From positions 3,782,001-3,846,000 of the forward strand of contig OY821775.1 in assembly GCA_963682175.1 (NCBI GenBank): 64,000 nucleotides of DNA. The letters run 5' to 3'. How positions within the stretch are numbered: the first letter of the stretch is position 1; the number at the start of each line of letters is the position of its first letter. The stretch is from Triglochin maritima (lineage: Eukaryota; Streptophyta; Magnoliopsida; Alismatales; Juncaginaceae). The position numbers were made by a program, and so were the translations under genes. A model generated the notes under the pieces. It was not told the origin of the DNA and made no database searches. It worked only from the letters and a program-made list of their open reading frames with translations. This document shows positions 12,880-26,422 of the stretch, piece after piece.

Positions 12880-14270
12880 GGGGAGTCATGTTTTCTACTT
12901 CAGAGGACGAGTATAATAGAGTTGTGTATATTTTGAAAGATGCGTATAGGTCTTGACCGGTTATCACGGAGTATATGGATGGGACGTGGTTAGTGCATAA
13001 AGAAAAATTTATTTTGAATTGGACGAACAAAGTCTTTCATATCGGCAACACAACGAACTGTAGGGTTGAAAACACTCATTCGACTCTGAAACACTGGATC
13101 TAGGGGTGTAAGCGGGACGGGATGAGTTTTTGCCCCACCGCTATCCTCCCTGACTAAGTTAAGCAGGTAGGCGAGGTAGGGCGGGGCGTGGTAAAAAAAA
13201 CATCCGTTACCTGCCCCGCGTAAGGGTGGACTAGGCTACGTGGGGCGGGTTGGCGGGTTTTTTCTTTTATTAAAACTAAATACAAAAATTAATTCATTTT
13301 CTTTAACATTATCCATTTTAATCAAAGCTAAGTAAAAAAAAAAACAATCAATGTATGTTTTTAAAGATACATACAAAAATATCAAAGCTAAATACAAACA
13401 AAATCAAAACTAAATACAAACAAAATCAAACAAAATATAAGGCTTATGCAGGTTGCGGGTTATGCAGGGCGGGTTGCAAGAAAACCGCAAATCGTCTCGT
13501 TTATTTTGCGAGTTGGGCAGGTTGGAGGGTAACATTTTTTTGTCCGCAACCCGCGTTAGGCGGGGCGGGTTGCGGGTAAAATCTCACTCATTTACAACCC
13601 TAACTGGACCACTTCATCGACCGCAGCTCTAGACACTTTTTTCGACCGCGTCAACACGGCTATTGAAATGTAGGTTACGAATATTCAAAACTTTCTTGAG
13701 TATTCGAGACGTTGAACTCGCACTAACTTCAGAGAGACTTTATATCAGCATCTAAATGGTCGAATATCTTATTAATGTTTGTCATTGTTGAGTCAGGAGA
13801 ATGCAAGACTTAAGTGATCAAGTTGAACATCGTTGTGGGTGTGTTGTTCTGACTTCACATGAGATTCCTTTTGCATGTACCATCCATCGTTGTATTCAAT
13901 CAGGCGAAAAGATTTATTTAGAGCAAATTCATCCATTCTAGAGAACACTTGTCATTAGAGAAGGAGTGAACATCCTAGAGTTTGTGGATCAGTCATCACA
14001 ATACGTCAAACATTTTTGGAACCTCTTTGACAAGATTTCTAGCAGCGACCCTCCAGTAATTCGTAGTGTCTCTCGTATTATATACGCGCAGCTACACCCC
14101 GATCAGTTGAACTATGTTGAGCTTGCAGAAAGTACTAAGGTTTGAGGTCGACCAAGGGGAAAGTCGAGACAACGGGACTCGAGTGCCTTTGAGTATGTTG
14201 AGTGAGGTCGTGGTCGTGATAGTAATCAGAGCAGGGGTCGTGGTCGATCTTCTAGTTCGTCATGATCGTC
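12880..14270 (+). pseudogene. Mutator-like (MULE) transposase relic, C-terminal half
   Basis: Pieces in shifting frames match the C-terminal half of plant MULE transposases: YMDGTWLVHKEKFILNWTN near 12970, VENTHSTLKHWI near 13070, CGCVVLTSHEIPFACTIHRC near 13838 and LEFVDQSSQYVKHFWNLFD near 13977. These are followed by the basic tail RGRPRGKSRQRDSSAFEYV-type and a Gly/Arg/Ser run. CGCVLxxxHxLPCAHxI is the usual SWIM-like zinc block; here one cysteine is kept and the rest is altered. Several in-frame stops (for example near 14143 and 14203) and a MITE at 13101-13602 break it. The N-terminal catalytic part is not visible. Confidence 0.72.
13101..13602. mobile_element. hAT-type MITE inserted in the MULE relic
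   Basis: The element runs from TAGGGGTGTAAG to CATTTACAACCCTA, so its ends are imperfect inverted repeats. It is flanked by an 8-bp duplication, ACTGGATC (13093-13100) and ACTGGACC (13603-13610), one mismatch apart; 8 bp is the hAT length. The interior has long G/C-skewed runs of GCGGGTT words. Removing it with one target copy lets the transposase frame continue from STLKHWI into TSSTAALDTFFD. It resembles the element at 32884-33439. Confidence 0.75.
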
Positions 14271-14374
14271 CGTAAACATGATTACAGGATCTGGAATGAC
14301 TACATGTTTGCTATTTTTATTGTTATTGTCTAACTTCCAGCTATTATATATAACTTTGCTATTTTTTCATCTTG

Positions 14375-14985
14375 TAGTGTTTGGACGGATGGATGCAGAT
14401 GACTTCCCATATCTCGATAGACTTCCATGAATCATCTTACCATTTCTGGAGCGGTGAAATGATGTATGTGTGGATGACAACTGTGAATTTTGATGTATTG
14501 CATATGTTTTCCATGGTGGTGAAAACAATTGGTTTTACGCACGTCGTGCGATTTCTAACGAGATAAGGGTGCATCTCATTTATGAGCACGTTTATTATGA
14601 CGGTGTGATACAGACTCGTCGGCGAATTGATTGGGCAGAGGATATTGTGGCGAGAATCACTATATGAAGATTATTTGCAACTTGTTCCCGATTGTCAATT
14701 TTTACAAGTGTGTAGTTATGTGCTTCAGACTTGGAGATAATGGTTCGTTGTACCCGTATTTACAGTACTACCTTGGGAGAGTCTGTCTACCATGACGAAA
14801 CCTTACAGAGAGTTGACTATTGCTCATTTGGGGAGTTTCTAATATTACATTCGCTCAAAATTATCTGAGAGATTCTCAGTACCTCCTATATTGATCTTGT
14901 GGTTTCAAATTCGATATCAGAGTGTTGTTGGATGAAAGCTGGAGTACGAACAGAGGAGAGTCTATTGTGAGCAGTTACGTAGTAG
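14375..14985 (+). pseudogene. OTU-like cysteine protease relic
   Basis: Around 14477 the frame reads DDNCEF, stop, CIAYVFHGGENNW, and continues past 14530 into ARRAISNEIRVHLIYEHVYY and RRRIDWAEDIVARI. This resembles the OTU fold of MULE-associated proteases, whose catalytic block is DGNCxFRAxA; the Asp and Cys are kept but a stop follows. The gene follows the transposase on the same strand, as in MULEs with passenger proteases. It is clearly broken. Confidence 0.55.
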
Positions 14986-15479
14986 ATTTTGATTGTAACG
15001 TGTAATTTGTAATGAATTTGTTAAATTACTGGATTTTTAATGTGTAACTTGTTCGTACATTATATCGTCTTACTTTTTTATCGGATTTCAAATTTCAAAT
15101 GCAATTATATATAACAAACAATGAAAAGATATATTCGTCATAAATAATAAGGGTACAACAGATAAACAAATACCAATAAAAAGTACATAGGATACAAGCC
15201 GACTACAACTACGAGTAAAACTACGTCTCATGCTCCGAATCAGGGTCAGAAATGCCTAACTAACTGGTCCACGCGTGTATGAATCCCTCCCACTCTAGAC
15301 ATGCAACTCTTGTATCGTCGTCCGATATTAGGTCTCTCTTATCCAAGAACAGTTGCGCAAGTCGTATCGCTTTACTCATCCACTGTATATAACAATAAAA
15401 TAAGCGTCCATTAACAATGAAAATATATATATTAAAAATAAAAATGGATTAAAAAAGTTACCGCATTGGCACATGTCAT

Positions 15480-17080
15480 ATCCGGTAGTCTTTCAGGTCT
15501 CTCGACGATACCACGCACGAGAAAGAGATGTAGGTACTTACAAAACCAAGATAAATAATCTGCATCACAAGTGAAGGGATCGCAGTTACATGCGAGATCG
15601 GTAACATGAAGTCAGGCTCCTCTCGAAAACGTGCCCCAATCGATTATGTGGTCGAAGCGGGGTACCTCAGGTCGTACGTCGTTGATGAATCGGACCGTAA
15701 TGCATGCTCTGTCATCGGGATGTCAATCAAGAGCATCTGGACATATCCTAACTGCCGCAAGATGCGATCAAGCATATGAGGCTCGATGATATCCCGATAA
15801 CGAATATAACCATCCATCAATAAGGTCATCAACACCTTCGTATCAGGGTGATGACTATAAGGCAACCACTCTACCTAAACGTTGACACGTTAATAAAAAA
15901 AACAATTGCAAATAATATACAATCTTATACTTGCAATGCAGTCATCTGATCTAGCCGTCTACGAATGGAACGTAGTCGCTCCTTGCTCCAGACGGTCCAC
16001 ATATGTGAACGAGGATAGCATGACTCAATCATTTTCCGCTCCCGATGCGGGCAGAAAGGAGGAAAGTACTCATATATCCAAGTTTGCAGCATCGTAAGAC
16101 AACTTGCAATACCTCCACAATCAGTACGACTAACTATCCATAACTGGCGATACATGTATGTCAACGTCGCCAACCCTATGAGTAATCACCAATGGTATCC
16201 GGGTTGGTAGCCTCCAATATGTCACGTGGTCTGACCCTACAACCGCTCTTGTCGACAAACAAGATGCATCCGAGCAATAAGAACAGGTAGGCAGTCAACT
16301 GCGTGTCATCAGCCCACGGAGAATGTCGACGTTTGCAGAACTCATCAAGAGAGTCAATAGTAACACCATCGTTACTCCAAAAGGGGTTATCCTTCCCAAG
16401 GCCAGCAACAGTCACTCAGAGTAGCTCTGCTACATAACCCTTCAGGTCAACCATCGATGCTTGAGCACCAATCATACGACCTTGAACAGGAATGTGAAGG
16501 ATTTGGACCACGTCATGCAGCATGATCGTCATCTCTCCGAAAGGCAGGTGGAAAGAGTTCGTGTCAGGTTGTCACCGCTCCACAAACACAGATATCAACG
16601 ACATGTCAATGTGAGTGAATATGCTCCAAGGCAAGTGACCTAATCTGCTAGCGACAATGGTCTCCGTGATATCGGCACTCAAAACTGACCGTCAACTCTG
16701 CAATGTATTATAGACTTCAGAACCGTCCGATCATCGTCCGCCCAAATGCGTCTAACGATGTGGCCGTCAAAACTAGGAATTACGCTCCCATCTATAGGAC
16801 CATCAAACATCATATCAGTGAAGATCCAAGAATCGTCATCAACTCTCTTCTTTTTGTGAGTTTGAGCATCCACAATGCACGAACTCGAATCACCAATCAC
16901 AAATCTACCACCTCTACTCTTCCGAACTACATACTCAACAATAGAAGAACTACCACGTCGCCCCCGTCCTCTATTATACGCCTCTTCCCGCTCCAACTCC
17001 AACTTATACCGCCCCTCATCGTCACTTTCCTCATCATCGAAAACGTCATCATCATCAAACAAGTCATTACGTGTCTGATG
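15480..17080 (-). pseudogene. Plant mobile domain (PMD) protein relic
   Basis: Read on the minus strand from about 17080: an acidic start (DDDDVFDDEESDDEG), then a basic linker, then the PMD core. Visible blocks are FVERWQPDTNSFHLPFGEMT near 16575-16515, NPFWSNDGVTIDSLDEF and the leucine-rich block near 16300, and WLPYSHHPDTKVL with RILRQLGYVQ near 15860-15740. These match the MAIN/MAIL and 'phosphatase 7 long form-like' domain of plants, found both in host genes and in mobile elements. Stops and frame changes, for example at about 16412 and 16174, make it a pseudogene. It converges on the transposase. Confidence 0.65.
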
Positions 17081-17345
17081 ATGACGAGCATATTATCTCT
17101 CTCTCTCTCCTAACCGAAGCAGATATATCTCGTCTACGTGGATGACGAGGAGCTGAATCATCTTCATAAACATGTACAACGCGTAATGGTACTGATTTCC
17201 TTTTCCTCCACGATAATCCAATGACTAGTAATTAATTCTTAGAAATAAAATTTCGTTAAATGGAATTAAGTTACTAAATTTACAAATTTACTCATTATTA
17301 TTTACTAATTACCATTATTACTAATTAATAATCAATTAAAAACCC

Positions 17346-17365
17346 GGGGGGGGGGGGGGGGGGGG
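17346..17365 (+). repeat. Poly(G) run of 20
   Basis: A homopolymer of 20 G in otherwise AT-rich DNA, followed by GCCTCCCCCCAGGC, which can pair with part of it. Its exact length may be unreliable. Confidence 0.85.
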
Positions 17366-17480
17366 ATGCCTCCCCCCAGGCGTCCAAGTCAGACGCCCCC
17401 CGAGTTTTTTTTGGTAAATAAAAAGGGTAGAAATTTTATTGTATTTGAATGTGACGACACCCGCTAATTCATTTCTTAGC

Positions 17481-18470
17481 CTCTGAGACATTGTTTTTGA
17501 TAATTAAGATGAAAATAAGGAGTGAGTTGTGATGGAAGAGTGAAATGAAGAGAGATATAAGTAGAAATGAGAGAATTATAAAATGTTAATTGACTTAAAC
17601 GATTTAAGTAATTCGTGGATGACGTTTAACGGTTCAATTTATTACTAGATAGTAGATCGCAATTTAGTAGTTCAATTTATTCTGATGTTCCCAATTAAGT
17701 GCATCGTACGTCTCAGAGAGAAAAGTGGCAAATTTCTAAACTACACAAATAAGTACAGTTCTAAAATCAAATTATTAGATTTTGAGATGAAATATAATCC
17801 TTTTCCATTGGTTGTTACCAGTGAGAAAAGTTTTAGAACATGAAGTACGTCCTAAAACCAAGTTAATATACCTTAAGGTGTAAAATGGTACTTTTCTTGC
17901 GAGTCATGCTACCTTTGACTTACGAGTACGGTTGTACCTGTCAGGATTTCGCTAGTTCGATTCAGAAGCCAGATAATAAGCTCGACTAATTGAACGATCA
18001 ATGAGCATATGGTTTCATAAAATAGTCTCATATTATTTAATTTAATAAGATTATGCAATAATTGGGCACGTTTAAATTAAAACATGTTTTGATTTATTAA
18101 AACTCACTACTAAAAAGGTTCAGAAAACTCAGAAGTTATAATTTGCAAAACTTAAATTAGGTGATTTAGATCCTATAAAATGGGAAGCCTAGTAAACTGG
18201 TGAGGATGGTCACGAAGTGAGGCAAAAGAAATATGAGATTGCAATAGCAAAGAGTTCTCGATCACAAATACCTTCAAACACAGTTCAGATTTGAAGGCAA
18301 AATTCTTCTTAAATTTCAAGTAAAAAGAGAAATAAGTTTAATATTACAGTAAAGAACTGATACATCACATAACTGACAAAGAGGCTTAATGAATACAAAC
18401 AATAATCAATCACAAACAAGATCTAAGAAAAACATGGTAAACATCTTTTTTCTTTCTTCCTTGTTGCATC
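17481..18470. other. Spacer before the TauE/SafE gene 3' end
   Basis: AT-rich, no gene seen. The last 150-300 bases should include the 3' UTR of the minus-strand TauE/SafE gene. Confidence 0.5.
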
Positions 18471-21400
18471 CTAGGGTGTGTGCTTGCAAAGAGTGTCAAA
18501 GCCCATGTACTCGTGATTTTCGATCTTCTGAATCATGTTAGAGATGCCAACACCACCTGCCAACCACAACGTCAGTGCATTGGTATCAGCATGTCTGTAA
18601 CATATATTTTTAGAATATAATTGCAATTGATAACACGGAAGAAAGCTAAATTCAAATGTTCCAAATGTTAAAAAAAACTACTCTCAGTTTGACAAGAACT
18701 CCTTCAGTGTGCTTTAAGAGAGGTATAGGCAGCAGAAAGAAAACAATGATAGGCAGATAATAAGAATACATGAGTTAAAAATTCAAAATACAGGCTCACA
18801 CAGAAGAAGAAAATCTCTTGTAATTGTATGAAATGGGAAGTTTCTAGGATTTTTGACATACCCAATGAAATGGCACTGACAAAGATGGTGAAAGCCAAGA
18901 TGAAAATGATAAGGGATGCTCTCCCCAATATGATGATCATCTTCCTCACAACGTGCTGCCCGACAAAGGCAGCAATGGTCGCCACTACCACAAAGTAGAA
19001 AGCTGCAGCAAATAAGCAACAATTAAGAACTGTATGCTGCAGAAGCTAGACCATTTCAATAATTATCAATCTGGTCAAGTATAACATTTATGATTTGATT
19101 TAACAGTCTACAAGCATGTGCCTTGATTCATTCTATAACTTTAAATAGATAGACTAGAAAAGAAATTACCATATGGCACCGGAAAACGATTAATAAGATA
19201 GTATTCCACGACGGACATTGAGGAAGAGAATGTCATGGCAAAGGTAGCAGTAGCACTAGAAACCTGCATAGTTGTTTAACATAAGCCTTCAAAAACTACT
19301 GAATCTTGATAAAAAGGCTCAAGTACAGAAACTAATTGTGCTATCTTGAAAAACATCATTCAGGGTTGAGTAAAGTCTTGGAGAGGACAATTGACAAACC
19401 TGGGGAGGGATGCCCAGTTCCAAGAAAAGGGGGCCCAAGATAAAGCCACCACCAAGTCCAAGCAAACCACCAACCATGCCAGCAAGTACACCAAAGGAGC
19501 AGTACATAACAAGCTGATGAACTTTCCAGTCGGTATGTTGATCTCCCTTGGACGCAATCACTCTCTTCCCGCTATACAAACTTAAAGCCTCATACATGGT
19601 AACACCGACAGCGACAGGAACCTGCGGAAAAATAACCAACCATGAATCACAAGTCATAACAATACCTAAGTGGTGAAGTAGATGTTAATGGCTCTCTATT
19701 ACTATTGTAGCGTGAGTTTCTAATCAAAACTCAACTGGTACCATGATCTCGTATGTCACAAAAACCATTCAAATTTTTCAGTGGGACATTGTTCTCAACA
19801 GTTACGTCTGTATCACCGAGCATGCATGGAACCAAGAAATTTATTCATAATCTAGGACCATGGAAAAGCTTGTTCCTGCCCATTTTTCTAGATATATAAA
19901 GCTCATAATCATTGTACATGTACTATAGTTTCATTTTTGTTTGATATTTGAACTCATTGGTAGTCAACATCCATAAGCACAACTTTGTTGGTGGGTGAGT
20001 ATCCCTAAATTGGATATAGAAGTTAGACAAAAAGAAATTACCTGCAACAAGTTGAGTACCCAGTACCAGGTTGTACAATCATCAGTATAGTTCTGCACCA
20101 TCACAGACAACCAATTGTTGAAATTCATCATTATGATTGTAAGATATACAATAGGCTTTTAATAGAGGGTCAGTGACTAATTAGGGTATCATACCTTGGC
20201 TATCTGAAGTGCAAGAAATGCAACCCATACAAAGACAAGAAGGCCAAGCTCCTTCCAGTAGACATTTTCAATAAGTGAGACCTGTAATAAGAATCCGAGT
20301 GGGACAGAAACATCAACCAAAACATTACGACAAGAACATAAGACTTCAGAAAGTTCACCAACTATAGTAACCTTCAGCTTTACCTCTTTCTTTTTGCCAT
20401 TGTCAGGCTCACTTGGGAGAGGCTTGTATTCCACTTCGTTGGACTTTTCTCCTGACAAAATAGGGGCAACAAGAATAAGCAACCCCAGAAAATTTATTGT
20501 TCGTTAAGGTACGCGAAACAAAATTTTACCATTGTTTGCATCACAAAGTGCATTCTCCTGGGTGAATAAAGAAAGGAAAAGTTAGATGGTTCAAATCAAA
20601 ACATACTTGAACTGGTTCTCAGAGAGAAAATAATAAAAAATGGAATACAACTTGGAAGTATCGATGGTGTGGAGGACCATGGAACTTACCCTCTTAATGA
20701 TCGTCTCTTTCTTCCAAGTCTCAACACCCTTAAAAAAAGCCTTAGTGGATGTGCCTGCATAATGGAGGTAGGACCATGATACATGATTTGAATTCTGAGT
20801 AGGTGAATCCCATAAACAACATGTTACTTGCCTAAGAACAAGACGATAAGAAGGACTGTCACCATCCAGTCAGCAAAGATCACATTGAATGCAACCCCGA
20901 TGCTGATCCCAAGCATAAGCATTGGTTGGACGAGCAGAGCCAGGTCATAATCGATGATCGGCATATCAAGAGTTGGGTGTCGGAGTTTGAGGTTGTAGTA
21001 AACTGTGGATCCTGCTGCACCCATGATCATGCCTGATAACATGCATTTGACAATATTATTTCCATAGACTCTGTTTTGGTTCATTCTACAAATACAGAAC
21101 GCGTATTTACGTATGCATGAAGTAAAACATGAAATCCAAATACTAAGGCAAGACAACCATTTGTTTTCAACAAAAACGTCAACGACTTAACTAGTGAGAA
21201 ACAGTGGACCAGTCATACATAACAAGCAGGAGGTTCTATTGCCAAATTTAGGTAAGTTGGAAGCATTCAATTACAATAATATTTTAGAAAATAGTATGAC
21301 CAGAATCCAGTGTCCAAGTTTGAAGAATGTCATTTTTTCTTCATTGGTGTGACGGGTCAATGGTTTATTTGGAATAACATAACAATTTAGGGGAAAAATA

Positions 21401-22033
21401 CAATTACAAAGTAGAAAATACGTTAGTAACTAACATACAGAGCTAAACATGAAGAATCTATGGATAAAATCAGAACCTCCACCAGCATTGTTTTCAAGTT
21501 CATTGCAAATGGAAGGCATCCAACAAAATCATATTCAAGGACATACATTTAGAGATAGCTGTGGAAGATTTCGGGTCAAACCCGATGATAAGCGTAAGCA
21601 TTGGGACAAAGATCCCACCGCCTCCAACACCTCCAACGCTCCCAAATGCCGCTCCAAGAAATCCAATTATCGATCCCACCACAATCTTCCATCCAAACTC
21701 CATTGGCTGCCGAAACGAAAACCACACCAAACACAAATTACAAACCAAAAACACACAAAAAAAGAACAAACCAACCAAATCTTCAAGTACAAAAGTTTCC
21801 GAAGATCATACCGGCCAAACATGTTGGTATCCAGAATCATCAGGCCTCCATAGGAAATTGACCACTTTGAGCACATAATCCGACATTCGGCTAACGCCAC
21901 CACCTTCCTCATTTGAAGCGTAATCGGACTTGGAAATGCGCTCGGCCGAAACCAAAACAGAAGCCAAAAGAACACCAACACTAATCACACACCTCAAAAC
22001 CCACAACCCTTTCCTTCCCATCACATTTGCCAT
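18471..22033 (-). CDS. Sulfite exporter TauE/SafE family protein
   Basis: Twelve exons read from high to low: 22033-21812, 21706-21547, 21032-20832, 20754-20690, 20557-20530, 20451-20384, 20281-20195, 20092-20042, 19621-19400, 19263-19170, 19002-18862 and 18556-18471. They join in frame to 474 aa, the usual length of plant members. An N-terminal signal-like helix ([20 protein letters not shown]) comes first. Two TauE halves follow, each with a glycine signature: [17 protein letters not shown] at ~95-112 and [20 protein letters not shown] in the second half. They are joined by a hydrophilic loop rich in Lys/Glu ([18 protein letters not shown]). Several membrane helices are evident. The family is a putative anion or organosulfur exporter group; plant substrates are mostly unknown. 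Intron 3 has a GC donor (G|GCAAGT at 20832/20831), needed to keep frame. The first in-frame ATG is at 22033; upstream extension has none. Confidence 0.9.
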
Positions 22034-25000
22034 CGACCCAAAACCCTCGACGCTAAAAAGATCCAAACTTTACTCCAAAAACGGCCCAAACGCAACCAAA
22101 CCAACAGACCCAATCACCCAAACCCAAAAAGATCTGATCTTTACACCAACCCACGTCACTAAACCCACCAAATCCACAAACCCAAAACCTAAAACACGTC
22201 CACTCGAACCCCAAATCTCAACGAAACACGAAAAATGGAAAACACGAAAAGATGGAAACGTTACGTCGAAAAGCGCAACCGGAACCTGTTTTAGGAATCC
22301 GAGTCGGGCGTGGAGATCGAGGAGAGAGAAATCAACGCGTGGCTTCGAGATGGAAGCTTCCTTTCTATATCCGGAACTCGATTTTCAAAAACCGAAATCC
22401 TTCTTGGGTTGGTGTTTGGAGCGAAGAGCGCGAGAAAATGGGCGTATTTTATAGGTCCAGATGTGGAGGAAGATGGAACGAGGGGTTCCCCAACTGGACG
22501 TCGATTTCGACTTATTTACGGAATTACAAGTGAATTTTTTTAGGAATATTTCTGAAATAAAATTATTTTAAAAAAAGAACTCCAAAATTAAACATCTTTC
22601 AAAAATGTTTTTCATATTAGACTCGTTAGCACAACGTAACGACATGTGGTGGCGGAAGGTTTGTCTTTTAGTGTAAACATAATGCGACATTTCAAACGTC
22701 GAATTCTGTAATAAAAAATGAATAACTCTATAAAAAAATTGTGTAGAAAACTTGACGTGTAAGATGTTGAGTCCTTTATAACACAATTCGGTATTTAAGA
22801 CGTCAAGTTCTACATAGTTCCAACACTTAGAAAAACTTTCGCATCCCTTACGAGGGTGCGGAGCCAGTTCGGATGCTTAATCGAACTCGACAAGGAATGT
22901 ACCGAGTTCTGTAAGAGCATCGTTAACGCCTGACACTCACCCGGGCGTACCATCATCCCGCACAGCCACAGAAGCATTCTCGCCAAAACGTCGACCACCT
23001 CGGCCCTGTCTCACCACGCCCATGTGGGTGATAAGGCGGTGGGCGTCCCGATCAGCCGCACTGGCGGGAGTTTGTTGGGGGGGGGCACGTGTCCCCCTTG
23101 TTAATTTTTTTAAACTCTTAAAAAATCATTTGTTATTTGTTTTAAATTATTTTATCAATTTTTTGTTTGTTTTGATTTTGTGATTTTTTTATATATTATA
23201 CTAATTTGCTTGATCTAGAAATGATGCGAATGTTAGAGAATGTGGGGTGGATGATGGTAGCCCGGACGTGGTTAAAGGATTGAGTGTCAATCAGACTCAA
23301 ATTCCAATCATATCTGACATCCGTTTCGATCCAAACTTACATAAATATAAGTTTAGGAGTGTATTAGGGATACAACAAAAAATTTAGGAAAAAAACGTCG
23401 AATGTGTGTTAAATAATGAGTTTTTGAAGTTCAAGGGGGCAAAGTGTTACAAAATTTTAACTTAGGGGAGGTAATTGTTAACTTTGAAGTTTCAGGGAAC
23501 AAAGTGATATCAATGCATAATTCAGAGACCAAACTGTAATTAACCCTAAAATAAAACCCATAGCATCTATTATTTAAAAAAAACCAAAAAAATCATAAAT
23601 TTTCGCGTCCATACCAGCTAATCCGATTTGGCAAGTTCACTAATTAATTAGTTAAGGAAATAAATGAGACAGCAAAATTTATTTGCGTACTCTTCGTGGA
23701 ACTGTGGAAGTTGTTACGTACATAGGATATATTGCGATATATTCATTTTTCTTATTCATTAAAATATAATAGGTAATTATAAAAAGAAGTTGAAAATTTG
23801 AAATGATTCAACCATGAACAAGGATAGTAAAGGCACATATATTGTAACGTATATTCATCTTGAGTTTTTTATACTATTTTTAAGGGGGTGGGGGGAATCT
23901 TGAACTTTTGAATATAAATTTTTTCAAATCTCGTACATACGATCCTAGGATTTGGAACCACACGGTGAAATTCTTAATGGACCTTAAGAATTACCTGAGA
24001 GATCTCTAATCTAATTGGTATGGTGGGGAATCAAATTTAGGAGCGAGTATATAATGTTAATGTAAGCAAATTAACTATAAATTATTGCAGCCCCTACATA
24101 CAGATTAGCATAATATCACTCACCCTTGAATTTCGACATGAATTGACATGAAAGTACCATTTTATTATTATGTACACAATAAACAACAATTTATTATTAT
24201 TGTTATTATTATTTATTTTTGAAAGGTCGTGTTTAACACCCCCTTGTAATATTGACTATTAATATCATCTTTAAGAGAAATTTTCAGTCAACCTTTCTCA
24301 CCTATCTCTTGTCTTCAATTATCCCTGAAATTTTATTAAGGAAGTCATCACATGCATTGTCATTCTGCCTTTATGGTGGAAACTGCAAGTCATTGATGAT
24401 CAGATTGATCACTAACAATTAAAAAAAAAATGTGATGACAAAAACAATTTTCAATCACGCATTCAACACTTCAACAGCATGAGTCATACAAAATATCTTT
24501 CTTCCATATATTGAGTATAAAATTAGGATTTCTATTATGAGGATTAATTAGAGAAAAGGAGATAAGAACTAATTAGAAGAAAAATTAAACTTTACAAGAT
24601 CATAACGTCACAATAATGAGGAAAAATAGTGATAAGTTGCCAAATAATTAAAATTAAATTCTTGTATTATATTCCTCCTAATATATGTACAAATAGTGAA
24701 CCTATTATATTATTTTGTTATGTGGCTCCTAACCTTCTTTTTTCGCTTTCAGTTTTATTACAAAAGATTAACCACTCAGCAGACGAACAAGTTATACTTT
24801 TTTTTTTCATTTTCAAAAATATTTGAGTGACATTGTTTTGCTTATGAAGATTAGAAACTCGGGCTACTCAAAAATTAATGTTCTCACAATATATTTTTAA
24901 AAAAAATTAATTATTCTTAGTTATACCTTACGATGCATCTCGCCTTGTTTGAAGAACCTATGTTAACAAATGCAGGTAGGGAATAAGCAAAAGTCCCTCT

Positions 25001-26422
25001 TATATAACTTATCCACATGATCGATGTTCAAATCTTTGTTGGCTGCCTGCCGGAAATGGTCAAATACTAGATCCGAACCCAACATAACATGCATGTTTTG
25101 AATAGTCAGTACATCTAAATCATAGATATATTACTTTTTAGAAGATTAGTTGATGTCAACCACTACTTGGTACTTGCCTAAAAATATTCAGTCGATGGCA
25201 GCAGAACCATGAACTTAGATCTTTGTAACATGCATCTTGTATCTCCAACATATTAATATATATATATTATTACTCGCCTAACTACAAATACCATGTGTCA
25301 ACTTGCATTGGAACATTAATAAAGAATATGTAGATAAACCAACTAATTCGACGTGACACCAAAGTATATAAACAAGTAATATACGTTGCGACAAATGTAG
25401 TGGTTTCATGCAATGCGAACTAATTACTCTAAACCACTTGGATTCAAGAGCATATATTTAAAGAACAACATGAGTAACACATGTTGTAGCTTCATGTGAT
25501 GCTAATTACTATTTCAACTCCAGACTACTCAGATTCAAGATTAGAGTATTTAACAGGTATTATGGAGAATAAACAATTGTCAAGGGTTACTTATATTCAC
25601 GACGTTTGCTAATAATTGTGATTAAATATTTCAACTACAGTCAAATGTGATAACGATGCATGCATGGTACGAACAATTTGAATAATGAAGATCCCCCCAG
25701 AAGATCGTGTTGGATCGTCTCACTTCACATTTAATACCAGAAAGAGTCAAATGTCCATTTACGACTAATGCACGCCACAACATTATAAAATATGCAATGA
25801 CTGAACCAAATATCAAGTAAAGTAGTGGCTTATTGTTTTAAATTACGTAATAATTGAATCATACGTCTCTCCATCTATGCGTTCTTTATATAATCCAAAA
25901 CACATATACAACCGAACTAGAATCAAATTCGATCTAATATCATATTTTCCGGCGGCTATCTTATATAGTAAAGATTTAATTAAACACTGATTTTACATTA
26001 TTTCTACAAGAAAACGACCAAATATTCACTTTAAGAAATTCGTTTCTCTTTGTTTTTACAAATAGTAATTCCTTCAATCCGTCCTAACACTAGCTTGTGA
26101 CGTTATAAATACTTGAAATCGGACGATGGTAATCCATTTCTCTTGTAGCAACCCAGATGGTTATAAAACTCGTACAAGAAACCGTTTGTTGCTGTACAAT
26201 GTTCACAAACAAACAAAATAACGAAAAAATTACTTTAATGGACTAAACAAGAGAACTAGAAAAGATTTGATATCCTATTCTTTAGGTGTAATTTGAAATG
26301 GGAATTTATAAAGGTCAGCAACCCATATCACAATCACATTATTGTAATCATTTAAAGACATATAATTACATTGGTTGACAATCACTTCAAATTCGCTCGG
26401 CAGTACAAGATATAAGTAACCC

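Larger units (their letters stand above)
12640..17480. mobile_element. Degenerate Mutator-like element region with passenger genes
   Basis: This block holds a MULE transposase relic and an OTU-type protease relic on the plus strand, facing a plant-mobile-domain relic on the minus strand. Short GC-rich palindromic pieces occur at both edges: CTCCCGGGAG at about 12722-12731, and GCCTCCCCCCAGGC followed by GACGCCCCCC at about 17368-17397. They may mark the ends, but no long terminal inverted repeat or target duplication is visible, so the limits are approximate. MULEs carrying protease or PMD genes are known in plants. All coding parts contain stops, so the element is dead. Confidence 0.55.

Noticed and set aside
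16703..17113. 136-aa plus-strand frame opposite the PMD relic
   Set aside because: Antisense of the acidic PMD start; composition follows from that.
21930..22454. 174-aa plus-strand frame opposite the TauE/SafE 5' end
   Set aside because: Overlaps the antisense of exon 1 and the 5' UTR; no family resemblance and low-complexity Thr/Lys/Pro content.
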